A DNA stretch of 64,000 bases, taken from assembly GCF_000233455.1 (NCBI RefSeq), contig NZ_JH376420.1:520176-584175 (forward strand), written 5' to 3'. The notes beneath the pieces are model-generated. The model was not told where the DNA came from, did no database searches, and saw only the letters and a program-made list of their open reading frames with translations. Below, in pieces: positions 44,428-53,764 of this stretch. The position numbers were made by a program, and so were the translations under genes. The stretch's first letter is position 1; the number at the start of each line of letters is the position of its first letter. The stretch comes from [Clostridium] citroniae WAL-17108 (GTDB lineage Bacteria > Bacillota > Clostridia > Lachnospirales > Lachnospiraceae).

Positions 44428-45288
44428 TTATATTGCCAGGATAATGCCGCCGTCATTGGCATACACAGTAGCCACTCCGGCTGCTGTGGTGATCACAATA
44501 TCCTTAAAAGTCCCTCGCTTCTCCAGCTCTGATTTCATGTACTCTGCCCGCTGGGGGTGGTTTACATGACATACCACTGCGATCTTATCCACGGTGTTCC
44601 CGGCTTCCTTCACCGCAATATCGCACATTCTCTGAATCGCCTTATTGATTCCTCTGGCCTGGTCCAGCTTGATGATAGTTCCTGAATCAGCGCCCATCAC
44701 AGGCTTAATGTTCAGGGCCGTGGCAAAAAATGCCTGAAGCCCTGAAAGCCTTCCGTTCTTGCGGAGCGTATCCAGGCTTTCCAGAACAAAATATGTTTTC
44801 ATACTGTCCCTGTACGCAAGAGCCTTTTCCAGCACCTGGTCAAATTCCAGACCAGCTTCGCACAGGGCCTGGATATACATGGCAATGTTCAGTTCACCTG
44901 AGGATGCGGACAGTGAATCGATCACAGCCACCCTCTTCTCCTGATCCCCATGACCCTTTTCAGCCCGCTCCTCCTCAAACAGCTTCCTGGCCAGCTCCGC
45001 CGAATTATAGCTTCCGCTGAGATGGCCTGAAAGAGTGATCACAAACACTCCCTCTGCATCTGCTTCCTCATATGCTTCCTTAAATGTCTCCGGTGAAGGG
45101 CATGCCGTCTTCGGGCATTCCGGGCAGGCCTTTACCAAATCTATAAATTTCTTCTGGTCAAATGTCTCGTCATCCACTACCAGCGCGCTTCCAACCTGCA
45201 ATGTCAGCGGTATCATCTGGAATCTTGGATCCTTCTTTAACTCATCAGTCAAATCAAGACAACTGTCCCCAATAATCTTGTAGGTCAT
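44428..45288 (-). CDS. DegV family fatty-acid-binding protein (second copy)
   Basis: The start at 45288 is supported by GGAGGACTTTTGT. The protein is 286 residues: MTYKIIGDSCLDLTDELKKD, ITLSGHLSGSYNSAEL in the middle, and VLESLDTLRKNGRLSGLQAF. This is the DegV fold, which binds a fatty acid for FakA-type phosphorylation. It differs clearly from the DegV at 15161, so the two are old paralogues. It follows the large XRE regulator gene on the same strand. Confidence 0.9.
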   Translation of the reverse strand: MTYKIIGDSCLDLTDELKKDPRFQMIPLTLQVGSALVVDDETFDQKKFIDLVKACPECPKTACPSPETFKEAYEEADAEGVFVITLSGHLSGSYNSAELARKLFEEERAEKGHGDQEKRVAVIDSLSASSGELNIAMYIQALCEAGLEFDQVLEKALAYRDSMKTYFVLESLDTLRKNGRLSGLQAFFATALNIKPVMGADSGTIIKLDQARGINKAIQRMCDIAVKEAGNTVDKIAVVCHVNHPQRAEYMKSELEKRGTFKDIVITTAAGVATVYANDGGIILAI

Positions 45289-45362
45289 ACAAAAGTCCTC
45301 CGGTTTCTTATCCATGCATTTTAACATGTAGTATTGATTACTACTTATTATAACAGTATGTA

Positions 45363-46838
45363 TTATAAAATGCAATCCTTAATATATGTAATCAGAGACC
45401 GGAGCACGGACAGGACAGCTGCCGGATCCTTGCGGCCCGGAGGAACCCTGCGCCATCCCTGTTCCAGCGTTATATAGGCTGCGCCGGAGAGTGTGGACTC
45501 ATGGCAGACCCGAAAGCCATGTGCGTCCATCTGGACCATCCAGGATGTGCCGTGGCACCAGCAGTTGATGTCCGGCAGGCAGATATGGTCCGTGCCGTCT
45601 GTGAGGAACAGGCGGCAGAAAGGATACCGCTCCATGCGGCCGGCTAATTCCTCCAGCCCCCTGGCACAGTGGATCGGGGAGATCACCACCTGCTTTTTGC
45701 AAATCAGCGACAGGCTGGTGCTTATATAGCGGGTGCGGATCCGGCGCTGCATCTCATCCAGCTGCAGGATCTGTATGATCTCCTCCCCTGCCGCCAGATG
45801 CCGCTCCGTCATTGCCCTGAGAAGCCGGTTGATCTCCCTGCACCGGGAAGCTGCCTGGCCTGTGACTTCATTTTCCTGCAGGATATCATTTAACAGCGTT
45901 TCCTCCACTGTCATAAATGCAGGCGCCGGCAGATAGGAAAGAAGCTTTTCGCCCTGGCGCACAGAACTGTTTAACCTGCTTACAGCCTCCCGTCCCATAT
46001 AGGTGGAGAGATCCATGAACATGGGCCGGCAGCTGGTCAGCACCATATGGAACACATTCCTGTGCTGGAGTATGGAATACGCATCCGTGTAGACCGTGGT
46101 GGAGGTCTGTTCCGTGGACATGGACATCCCAGAAACGCTCATGGCATGTTCCAGGATAAAAAAGGAAAACCAGTATATATTTTCATCATAATACTGGTGG
46201 TAAAACCAGTGGGCATTGCGGTGGAAGATCAGAGGGCTGCACAGGTGGAAAAATGATACAAATCCGTCCACTGACACGGAAAAGTGAAGGGCCGCCCGGA
46301 AGATAAATCCCCGGTCCAAAAGCCCCAGCATCCGCCCGACCCACTCCTGTGCATAGACCGGATCCTCCAGCAGCCACCTGCTCTGCTCGGAATCCACATA
46401 AAGCATCTCTCCCGGCATCTCCATGGCCTCAGCCACATCCAACAGGTCTGATATGGCCTGCCGCCGCCCTTCGCCGCTGGTATACACTGCGATCTCCGCC
46501 GTACACACCGCCTCTGTCCTCAGGGTAAATGCCCTGGGAACCGTAAAATGCCGGTCGGTGAGGACCCGCCGAAGGAGCACCGCAGTGTCCGGGGAATCCT
46601 CACTGTCCTTAAGCAGGACCAGGGAATGCAGGGCATCATCTAAGGCCGTGCCGTCCTGCTCTAAAAGCATGGCGCATATCTCCTCAAAATATACGGACTT
46701 CACATTGAGGCGGCGGCTGCCGCTGCGCCATTTGCTCACCAGGCTGGCATCCACATGGAGCCTGCGGGCCAGTCCCGCTGTGGAAAGGCCCAGCCTGTCC
46801 ATAAGATAACCCAGGGTGGACAGCTTCTTCTCTGTCAT
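45363..46838 (-). CDS. large XRE-type helix-turn-helix regulator with unknown C-terminal domain
   Basis: The start at 46838 has GGAG upstream and gives 491 residues. An N-terminal helix-turn-helix is clear (LSTAGLARRLHVDASLVSKW, then RSGSRRL). The remaining ~420 residues are mostly helical and match no domain I recognise. The gene is divergent from the amidase and hydantoinase genes across a 250-bp gap with several dyads, so it probably controls them. The size is far above the usual ~100-250 residues for this class. Confidence 0.75.
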   Translation of the reverse strand: MTEKKLSTLGYLMDRLGLSTAGLARRLHVDASLVSKWRSGSRRLNVKSVYFEEICAMLLEQDGTALDDALHSLVLLKDSEDSPDTAVLLRRVLTDRHFTVPRAFTLRTEAVCTAEIAVYTSGEGRRQAISDLLDVAEAMEMPGEMLYVDSEQSRWLLEDPVYAQEWVGRMLGLLDRGFIFRAALHFSVSVDGFVSFFHLCSPLIFHRNAHWFYHQYYDENIYWFSFFILEHAMSVSGMSMSTEQTSTTVYTDAYSILQHRNVFHMVLTSCRPMFMDLSTYMGREAVSRLNSSVRQGEKLLSYLPAPAFMTVEETLLNDILQENEVTGQAASRCREINRLLRAMTERHLAAGEEIIQILQLDEMQRRIRTRYISTSLSLICKKQVVISPIHCARGLEELAGRMERYPFCRLFLTDGTDHICLPDINCWCHGTSWMVQMDAHGFRVCHESTLSGAAYITLEQGWRRVPPGRKDPAAVLSVLRSLITYIKDCIL

Positions 46839-46876
46839 GGCAGATCTCCTTCCAATCATTAAATGCTTGTTTCACA

Positions 46877-46892
46877 TGACAGGCAGCTGTCA
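46877..46892. promoter_or_regulatory. dyad upstream of the XRE regulator start, candidate operator
   Basis: TGACAG and CTGTCA (46877-46882 and 46887-46892) surround a 4-bp centre. The site is in the 250-bp gap between divergent genes. Confidence 0.4.
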
Positions 46893-46925
46893 CGGTACAG
46901 TATCTGACAAAGGTCCAAAGTCCCT

Positions 46926-46953
46926 TTTCAAATTGAAATGACATTGTTATACT
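46926..46953. promoter_or_regulatory. 6-1-6 dyad next to a TATACT box in the divergent gap
   Basis: TTTCAAATTGAAA (46926-46938) is a perfect dyad. A TATACT -10 box (46948-46953) follows on the plus strand toward the amidase gene. The pair resembles an operator beside a promoter. Confidence 0.4.
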
Positions 46954-47088
46954 ATAGTTACGACAGCAAAGTGCACAAAAACATTATGATAATAGGCTTA
47001 TTATTGGTTATCTTCACTATTTCATGGATCTGATCCGGAACAGATTCCATACCCGTCAGCGTTTCGTTAAGAAAGGAGTACATATTTC

Positions 47089-47826
47089 ATGGCAGAGAAC
47101 AAGGATTATAAATTTGTGGATCATTATGAGTTTGATGAGGAACTTCTTAAAAAAGCATTTGCAGAGGCGCGCAAGATCTATAAAGAACGCGGATTCATGC
47201 GTAAAATGGGTTTTGGAAAAGCTCCGGCCATCACCACCGTGGATATGGCCAAGGCATGGATGAGTGAAGGACACCCCTTTACCTGTGACCATTCCGAGGA
47301 AGTATGCGCCAATGCCCTGAAGGTGCTGGAAGCAGGCCGCAAGGCAGGGGTTCCTATTTTCCATACCACCACAGGATATGTAGGCAAGCAGCAGTGGGAT
47401 CTTCCCCGCTGGGATGAAAAGATCCCTATGAGCGCCCTGGATATCAACTCTGAGTGGCTGGAGATCGATCCAAAGCTTAAACCACTTCCGGAGGAGCCGG
47501 TCATCCATAAAAAATATGCGTCCAATTTCTTTGGAACCCATCTTGCCCAGACCCTGAATTTCCTGGGCGTGGATACCCTCATTGTCATGGGCGCCACCTC
47601 CTGTGCATGTGTACGCCATACGGTCATGGATTCCACCGGTTACGGGTTTAAGACCATCGTACCCGAGGGTACTGTGGGCGACCGTGTACCGGGCGTGATC
47701 GAGTGGAACCTGTTTGATATGGAAGCCAAGTTTGCCGATGTGGTTCCTGTAGATGAAGTGGTTGAATATCTGGAAGGGATCGATTCTAACGTTTACACCA
47801 AGCATGAAAGGTCCATGGATCAGTAA
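47089..47826 (+). CDS. isochorismatase-family N-carbamoylsarcosine amidase-like hydrolase
   Basis: A 245-residue cysteine hydrolase. The catalytic triad is visible: D52 in TTVDMAKAW, K142 in HKKYASNFFGT, and C174 in MGATSCACVRHTVMD. The CVR motif is characteristic of N-carbamoylsarcosine amidases. These cleave N-carbamoylsarcosine to sarcosine, CO2 and ammonia in creatinine breakdown. Its gene sits before a hydantoinase gene, and hydantoinases make N-carbamoyl amino acids, which supports the assignment. AAAGGAG precedes the ATG. The true substrate may be another N-carbamoyl amino acid. Confidence 0.78.
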   Translation: MAENKDYKFVDHYEFDEELLKKAFAEARKIYKERGFMRKMGFGKAPAITTVDMAKAWMSEGHPFTCDHSEEVCANALKVLEAGRKAGVPIFHTTTGYVGKQQWDLPRWDEKIPMSALDINSEWLEIDPKLKPLPEEPVIHKKYASNFFGTHLAQTLNFLGVDTLIVMGATSCACVRHTVMDSTGYGFKTIVPEGTVGDRVPGVIEWNLFDMEAKFADVVPVDEVVEYLEGIDSNVYTKHERSMDQ

Positions 47827-47858
47827 TCATCCAATCCGGCCAAGTAAGCTGTCTGATC

Positions 47859-47898
47859 ATGATACGCCGGTCCCGCGCCTGGGACCCGGGCGCATCAT
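47859..47898 (+). other. intercistronic hairpin between amidase and hydantoinase genes
   Basis: GGTCCC (47869-47874) pairs with GGGACC (47881-47886) across a 6-base loop, extended outward by ATGAT/ATCAT. No T-run follows, so it is likely an RNA stability or processing element rather than a terminator. Confidence 0.5.
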
Positions 47899-47919
47899 GT
47901 ATCCATGAAAGGAGTTATC

Positions 47920-49305
47920 ATGAGCCTTCTGATTAAAAATGGAACGATTCTCACAGCTACCAGTGAATTCACCGGCGACCTCTACATTGAAGGAGAGACC
48001 ATCCGCCAGATTGGATCCAATCTTAATATGGATGCAGACCGTACCGTGGATGCCGCGGGCAAATACATCCTGCCGGGAGGCGTGGATGAACATGTCCACT
48101 ACGGCTCCTTCGGAGGCCGGCTTTTTGAAACCGCTGAAGCTGCGGCCGTGGGCGGGACCACAACCATTGTGGACTTTGCCCCCCAGGAAAAAGACGTGCC
48201 CCTGCTAGATGCCATCCGCCAACAGGCCGCCAAGGCAGAAGACATTTCCTCTGTGGATTTTGCATTCCATGCAGTGATCATGGACCCCAAGGAATCCGTA
48301 TTTGAGGAAGTCAGGCATCTGCCCGAAGTGGGGGTGGCCACCCTGAAGCTTTTCATGGCATATAAGGGAACTGCTTTTTACTGTGATGACGAGGCGATTT
48401 TAAACGCCATGATGAACGCCAAAGAGGCAGGCGTTACCATGATGGTCCATGCGGAAAATGCAGATATCATAACCATCCTGACTAACCATTATCTGAGCCA
48501 GGGAAAGACCGCCCCAGTGTATCACTACCATGCCCGTCCTCCCATTGCCGAGGAGGAGGCCACCGGCCGCGCCATCGCCCTGGCCAAGGCCGCGGACTGC
48601 CCTCTTTTTGTGGTCCATGTGAGCGCAAAGGAAGCCATGGAGGCGATCCGCAAAGCGCACAGCCAGGGATGGCCTGTCTTTGGCGAAACATGCACCCATT
48701 ACCTGACCCTTACCACCGACTATCTTGACCAGCCCGGTTTTGAGGGAGCCAAGTACATTTGCTCGCCGCCGCTGAGGCCCCAGGAACACGTGGACGCCCT
48801 GTGGCAGGCGGTGCGGGAAGGATGGCTCACTGCCGTGGGTTCCGACCACTGCGCCCTGGACGGCGGGTTTGAAGGAGCCAAAAAGAAAGGAACCAACTTT
48901 TCCAACATACCCAACGGCTGCCCCGGCGTCCAGGACCGTCTGGCCCTGCTGTGGACCTACGGCGTGTGCACGGGAACGATCACCCGGCAGAAATTTGTGG
49001 AACTGTTTGCCACCAATCCTGCCAAGGTGGTGGGCCTGCCCGGCAAAGGGGAACTGCGCATTGGCGCTGATGCGGATATTGTCATATTCGACCCTGAGTG
49101 GAAAGGTGTCATTACCAACAAGGACAGCCTTCATGGAATTGATTACGAACCATTTGAAGGATTTAAGATCCAGGGGCGCCCGGAACAGGTATACCTGCGC
49201 GGCCGCCTGGTAGCTGAAAACGGTGTTTTCGTAGGCGAGCGCGGCAAGGGAAAATGGCAGAAATGCCAGCCTTACGGATTGTGTTACGATTATTACCACA
49301 AATAA
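47920..49305 (+). CDS. hydA: dihydropyrimidinase/D-hydantoinase
   Basis: The start at 47920 is set by AAAGGAG at good spacing. The protein is 461 residues. It is a cyclic amidohydrolase with the metal-binding HVH at 58-60, the carboxylatable lysine K149 in LFMAYKGTAFYCDDE, MVHAENAD, VVHVSAKEA and GSDHCALD. It opens hydantoins or dihydropyrimidines to N-carbamoyl amino acids. It is co-directional with the carbamoyl-amidase, so the two could together turn hydantoin or N-methylhydantoin into glycine or sarcosine. Confidence 0.9.
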   Translation: MSLLIKNGTILTATSEFTGDLYIEGETIRQIGSNLNMDADRTVDAAGKYILPGGVDEHVHYGSFGGRLFETAEAAAVGGTTTIVDFAPQEKDVPLLDAIRQQAAKAEDISSVDFAFHAVIMDPKESVFEEVRHLPEVGVATLKLFMAYKGTAFYCDDEAILNAMMNAKEAGVTMMVHAENADIITILTNHYLSQGKTAPVYHYHARPPIAEEEATGRAIALAKAADCPLFVVHVSAKEAMEAIRKAHSQGWPVFGETCTHYLTLTTDYLDQPGFEGAKYICSPPLRPQEHVDALWQAVREGWLTAVGSDHCALDGGFEGAKKKGTNFSNIPNGCPGVQDRLALLWTYGVCTGTITRQKFVELFATNPAKVVGLPGKGELRIGADADIVIFDPEWKGVITNKDSLHGIDYEPFEGFKIQGRPEQVYLRGRLVAENGVFVGERGKGKWQKCQPYGLCYDYYHK

Positions 49306-49338
49306 ACGACCCCTGCATAAATCCATATGTCTAAAATA

Positions 49339-49435
49339 GGGTGTTGCAAAACGCGGCTTCCCACACTGCGCAGTATCTGCCGTTTCGCTGGTAAATATTC
49401 CGCTGTGGAGTCCGTCATCCTGCAACACCCCGTTT
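49339..49435 (+). terminator. long hairpin after the hydantoinase gene
   Basis: GGGTGTTGCA (49339-49348) pairs perfectly with TGCAACACCC (49421-49430) over a 72-base interior, followed by CGTTTTAT. The interior also has a CCACA/TGTGG pair. The rest of the 49306-49671 gap shows no gene. Confidence 0.55.
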
Positions 49436-49671
49436 TATGTCCTGTGGTCATCCTCCCCTTTCCCGTATTATGTTATCGCGTTCACATTCAACTGTATCCA
49501 TTATAGCAAATATCCTGTACTGCTGCAACCATAATCGGAAATACGTTGTTTTTCCCCTTGTTTTTATGGACATCCCCCTGCTGCGGTGCTATAATGATAC
49601 TGGTTTTTTGCGTCTCCACATTCAACTAAAAACAGATCATTCTATGATCAAAATCTCACGAGGTGCTTAAA

Positions 49672-50268
49672 ATGACAGATACAAACCAAACAGCAAAATC
49701 ACTTCCGCACTATCACATTGACCATACCTTATATCAGGGCCGCCCGTCTGATCTCACCGGCAGGCTCGCGAAGGAGATCCGCACATACGACCTGCTGGAT
49801 TCCCTGGGGGTGTCCTATACCCGGGTGGACCACGATGCCCTTCCCACCATTGAAGCCTGCCTGGAAGTGGACCGGCTTTTAGGCTCCGAGATCTGCAAGA
49901 ACCTTTTTCTGCGCAATGCGCAGAAAACGGACTTTTACCTGCTTCTCATGCCTGGAAATAAAAAGTTCAAGACAGCCCTGCTCTCCAAACAGATCGGAAG
50001 CGCCCGGCTTTCCTTTGGTGAGCCTGAATTCATGGAGGAATTTATGGACCTCACCCCCGGCTCCGTCACAGTCATGGGACTGATGAATGACAAGGCAGGC
50101 AGGGTCAGGCTTTTGATCGACAAGGATATACTGGACGGCAAATCCTTTGGCTGCCATCCCTGTATAAATACCTCCAGCCTGATGTTCTCCGTCAGGGATC
50201 TGATCGATAAAATACTGCCCGCCATGGGCCACCCCTATACGGTGGTGGATCTGCCTTATGCGGAGTGA
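49672..50268 (+). CDS. proX: prolyl-tRNA editing protein (YbaK/ProX type)
   Basis: The start at 49672 has GAGGTG upstream and gives 198 residues. The central domain has the YbaK/EbsC fold with KNLFLRNAQKTDFYLLLMPG, typical of ProX/PrdX-type free-standing editing domains. These remove wrongly attached Ala or Cys from tRNA-Pro. In amino-acid fermenters a relative, PrdX, regulates proline reductase, but no prd gene is in the window. It is convergent with the selenium operon across a shared terminator. Confidence 0.85.
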   Translation: MTDTNQTAKSLPHYHIDHTLYQGRPSDLTGRLAKEIRTYDLLDSLGVSYTRVDHDALPTIEACLEVDRLLGSEICKNLFLRNAQKTDFYLLLMPGNKKFKTALLSKQIGSARLSFGEPEFMEEFMDLTPGSVTVMGLMNDKAGRVRLLIDKDILDGKSFGCHPCINTSSLMFSVRDLIDKILPAMGHPYTVVDLPYAE

Positions 50269-50290
50269 CCGATCTGTGTGATACAAAATA

Positions 50291-50334
50291 AAAATGACCG
50301 GCAGATACGATTCCTGATCAGCCGGTCATTTTTT
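50291..50334. terminator. bidirectional terminator between proX and the selenium operon
   Basis: A 12-bp perfect stem pairs 50291-50302 with 50321-50332, followed by T residues on the plus strand and A-rich on the other side. It serves the two convergent transcripts. Confidence 0.85.
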
Positions 50335-50367
50335 ATGGATCATGTTCTTTTTTCATGGACCATGTTC

Positions 50368-50604
50368 TTAAATCAGATACGTTCCCATGGTCTGATAGCC
50401 CAGTTCCTGAACTCCCATGAGTTCCAGGATCCTTTTCCGCCACCCCTCAGGCATGCTCCAGGACAGGCCGCAGCCCGCTGAAATCTGCCGCGGGACCGGG
50501 ATCAGACGCCCGGGGATCTCCATTTTACGGCACACCGTCTCCATGGCTATGGCTTCCGCTGTTGTATGAAAGGTTATCACCAGTTTCAGTTCTTTTTTCC
50601 TCAT
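50368..50604 (-). CDS. DUF3343 protein, putative selenium/sulfur carrier-like
   Basis: A 78-residue protein of the DUF3343 family (putative Se/S carrier-like). It begins KLVITFHTTAEAIAMETVCR and has RQISAGCGLSW, the conserved Cys-containing stretch. AAAGGAT precedes the ATG. It is the last gene of the selA-selB-desulfurase operon, and the family is often found next to selenium genes, so a role in selenium handling is likely but unproven. Confidence 0.8.
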   Translation of the reverse strand: MRKKELKLVITFHTTAEAIAMETVCRKMEIPGRLIPVPRQISAGCGLSWSMPEGWRKRILELMGVQELGYQTMGTYLI

Positions 50605-50652
50605 AGCATCCTTTCCCGCTCCCTACTCAATGGTAAGCCTGATAGATATTTG

Positions 50653-51789
50653 TTATACGGCCAGCTCCCTCACTGCCTGTACTGCCTGGTCTATCTCTTC
50701 TTCCGTGTTGTAGTAGGACATGGAAAACCGGACCGCCCCCTGGTCGACAGTGCCCAGGGCCTGGTGCATCAGAGGCGCGCAGTGGGCTCCCGCTCTGGTA
50801 TAGATCCCATAGTTTGCCGCCAGCTCATCTGATACCTCCCCGGAATCATAATCCCCTATATTCAGGGCCACCACCGGCGCATGGCGGTCCATATTGGAAA
50901 AATCACCGTATACAGTAACTCCGGGGATACCCAAAACCCCTTCATAAAAACGTCTCATGAGCATCAGCTCCCGGCAGCGGATGGTCTCCATCCCGGTGCT
51001 CCGGATAAACTCCAGGGCCGCATGAAGCCCCGCTATGCCGTGGCCGTTGACCGTGCCCGCCTCCAGGGCTTCCGGCATTTCCCCGGGATGGAATTCCTGA
51101 TAGCTGTGGGTTCCGCTTCCCCCGGCCATCAGAGGCCGTACAGCAACCCCCTCCCTCAGGCATATCCCCCCTGTCCCCTGAGGTCCCATAAGGCTTTTGT
51201 GGCCGGTAAAGCAGAGGACGTCAATACCCATGTGTTCCATATGGATGTCAAATACCCCCGCTGTCTGGGACGCATCCAGGACAAACAGCAGGGATGCCTT
51301 TGTGCAGATCCGTCCCACCCGTTCAATATCCACCACATTTCCCGTAAGGTTGGATGCATGGGTACATACGATCCCCTTTGTGTTGGGCCTGATGGCTCTT
51401 TCCAGGTCCTCATACCGTATATTCCCCCGGCCATCGGCCCTGACAATGGTCAGCTCCACTCCCCTCTCCCTCATCATATACAGGGGGCGGAGGACGGAAT
51501 TGTGCTCCATCATGGTGGTGATCACATGATCACCAGGTGAAAAAAGCCCCTGTATGGCCATGTTAAGGCTTGTTGTGGAGTTTGCAGTAAATGCAGCCCG
51601 GCAGGGATTTCCCAGGCCAAACAGGTCCGACACCAGGACCCTTGTGTCATAAATGGTCCTGGCAGCCCCCAGGGATGCCTCATGGCTCCCTCTCCCGGAG
51701 TTGCCCATATGTCGCATGGCATCAGCCACTGCCTGTATCACTGCCTCCGGCTTATGGAAGGTCGTGGCCCCGTTATCCAGATAGATCAT
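50653..51789 (-). CDS. cysteine desulfurase / selenocysteine lyase-like protein
   Basis: The start at 51789 follows AAAGGGGAAAAGA and gives 378 residues of the class V aminotransferase family. MIYLDNGATTFHKPE is the standard start, the PLP lysine is in FTGHKSLMGPQG, and the persulfide/selenide Cys is in RAGAHCAPLMHQ. It could mobilise selenium or sulfur from selenocysteine or cysteine for selenophosphate synthesis. It follows selB on the same strand, 64 bp away. Confidence 0.87.
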   Translation of the reverse strand: MIYLDNGATTFHKPEAVIQAVADAMRHMGNSGRGSHEASLGAARTIYDTRVLVSDLFGLGNPCRAAFTANSTTSLNMAIQGLFSPGDHVITTMMEHNSVLRPLYMMRERGVELTIVRADGRGNIRYEDLERAIRPNTKGIVCTHASNLTGNVVDIERVGRICTKASLLFVLDASQTAGVFDIHMEHMGIDVLCFTGHKSLMGPQGTGGICLREGVAVRPLMAGGSGTHSYQEFHPGEMPEALEAGTVNGHGIAGLHAALEFIRSTGMETIRCRELMLMRRFYEGVLGIPGVTVYGDFSNMDRHAPVVALNIGDYDSGEVSDELAANYGIYTRAGAHCAPLMHQALGTVDQGAVRFSMSYYNTEEEIDQAVQAVRELAV

Positions 51790-51853
51790 ATTCTTTTCCC
51801 CTTTCAATGCAGATGTTATAAGGTGTTTCAAAGACCATGCTCCCTTTGGTATG

Positions 51854-53764
51854 TCAGTGGATCAGGACCCGCTTATCTCCCACCATTTTCGTAATCTTTT
51901 TCTTATCCATGAACTCCAGCAGCTGTACCGCGTATTTGCGGGAAGTGCCGCACAGATCCCTGAACTCTCCCAGTGAGATCTCCCCGTGCACGGCCAGGTA
52001 ACCCTTCAGGTCTGCAAGTACCTGATCATAGGCCCGGCTGTCCATGTAGGAGGCCGGATTCAGTTTGATCAGTCTGCCGTTTTTATGCATGTCGGCAATG
52101 ATCTGCCTGGCCCTGTTCTTATCCTTAAACCGGTCCGCCACCTCTGCGGTGAGAGGAGCCTCGATCCCCGCCCGGGCATACAGGGTCCCTATCTGTTCCA
52201 GCATGCCCTTAAGTTCCCGGGAATACGTGGTGGAAAAATCCTTTCCCGACACATACGCCCCCTGGGTCCTGACCACCATCCGCTTCACCAGCTCCGCCAG
52301 AAGAGCGGCGCCCTTCCTTATATCCTTTATACGGAATTGCTCGCTGAGCCTGGATTTAAACTCCTCCTTGTCCATGCCCTCGTTGATGGGGTTCTCCCTG
52401 TGGTATTCTGCCAGCAGTGCCTCCCCATAATCAGATATCTTCTTCCAGTGATCCATATGGATCACCGAGTCATCGGACAGGATCAGGATCCGCTTGCTTT
52501 CCTTTAATGAGCCCATAAGCTGGACAACCCCGGATTTGGGCAGATCCATATTTGCTGCGATCCGGCCTGCGCATGGAAAGTTCCTGCTCTCCTCCTTTAT
52601 CATCAGCTCCATGACTTCCAGGTCCGTCCCCTTCTCCTTGATGCCCAGGGATTCCATCACCTGCGGATCCCCCCGCCTATGTTTGCAGGGAGATGCGTCC
52701 AGCACAATGCCTCCCCCAAAGGTTTCAACCGGCGAGAGGAAACGGATGATGAACCGGTCGTTCCTCTTAAGCACAACGGGTTCGTCAAACCTGAGCTGGG
52801 CGTAAGCGCTCTCGCCGCGGGCGATGCGGTCCTGGTCCATGAGCACTGCCTTTGCAATGGTCTGGGCGGAACCGTAGTTGAGATGGATCCTGTCCCCGGA
52901 CTTAAGTTCCCTGTCACTGGTCTGAAAAATGGACAGTTTCACATCCACCAGGGCGGATGGGACAAGGGAGCCTGGATATGCCAGAACGTCCCCTCGTTTC
53001 AGGTCCTCCTTTTTTACATTCAAAAGGTTCAGGGCCGTGCGCTGTCCTGCGATCGCCGCATCCTCCTTCCGTCCGTGGGACTGGATGCCCCTTATCTTAA
53101 TGAGGCGCTCCCGTGGATATACCATGACTTCCGCTCCTGCCTGAACCATTCCTTCCTGCAGGGTTCCTGTGATCACGGTGCCAAACCCTTCTGTTGTAAA
53201 TACCCGGTCCGCCGGAAGCCGGAACAGTTCCGGCTCCTCACACCTGGTTCCCAGATCGGAAACCATCTGGATGATCCTGTCATGGAGAAGATCTATGTTT
53301 TCGCCCGTGAAGGAAGATACGCGGATCACCGGCGCATGCTCCAGGAAACTGCCCTGCACCAGGTCCTCCACATCCGCCTCCACCAGTTGTGCCCACTCCT
53401 CATCCACCAGATCGCTTTTTGTCAGCACCAGGATCCCCTGCCTGATGTGAAGCATTTTTAGGATCTCAAAATGTTCCGTGGTCTGGGGCATGACACCCTC
53501 ATCCAGCGCAATGACCATCAGTACCAGGTCTATGCCCCCTATGCCCGCAAGCATGTTCTTCACAAACTTTTCATGTCCCGGCACATCGATGATCCCTATG
53601 TGCAGTCCGGCATCATTGGGCAAATTGGCAAATCCCAGATCAATGGTGATCCCCCTCTTTTTCTCCTCCTTCAGACGGTCTGTGTCAAAACCGGAAAGCG
53701 CTTTGATCAGGCAGGTCTTTCCGTGGTCCACGTGGCCCGCTGTTCCCACAATGATATTCTGCAT
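51854..53764 (-). CDS. selB: selenocysteine-specific elongation factor SelB
   Basis: A 636-residue GTPase. The N-terminal EF-Tu-like domain starts [20 protein letters not shown] with DVPGHEKF and TKSD. A C-terminal set of winged-helix domains binds the SECIS RNA hairpin. It delivers selenocysteinyl-tRNA to TGA codons in grdA and grdB. Its ATG overlaps the selA TGA by one base (TGATG), so the two are translationally coupled. Confidence 0.95.
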   Translation of the reverse strand: MQNIIVGTAGHVDHGKTCLIKALSGFDTDRLKEEKKRGITIDLGFANLPNDAGLHIGIIDVPGHEKFVKNMLAGIGGIDLVLMVIALDEGVMPQTTEHFEILKMLHIRQGILVLTKSDLVDEEWAQLVEADVEDLVQGSFLEHAPVIRVSSFTGENIDLLHDRIIQMVSDLGTRCEEPELFRLPADRVFTTEGFGTVITGTLQEGMVQAGAEVMVYPRERLIKIRGIQSHGRKEDAAIAGQRTALNLLNVKKEDLKRGDVLAYPGSLVPSALVDVKLSIFQTSDRELKSGDRIHLNYGSAQTIAKAVLMDQDRIARGESAYAQLRFDEPVVLKRNDRFIIRFLSPVETFGGGIVLDASPCKHRRGDPQVMESLGIKEKGTDLEVMELMIKEESRNFPCAGRIAANMDLPKSGVVQLMGSLKESKRILILSDDSVIHMDHWKKISDYGEALLAEYHRENPINEGMDKEEFKSRLSEQFRIKDIRKGAALLAELVKRMVVRTQGAYVSGKDFSTTYSRELKGMLEQIGTLYARAGIEAPLTAEVADRFKDKNRARQIIADMHKNGRLIKLNPASYMDSRAYDQVLADLKGYLAVHGEISLGEFRDLCGTSRKYAVQLLEFMDKKKITKMVGDKRVLIH

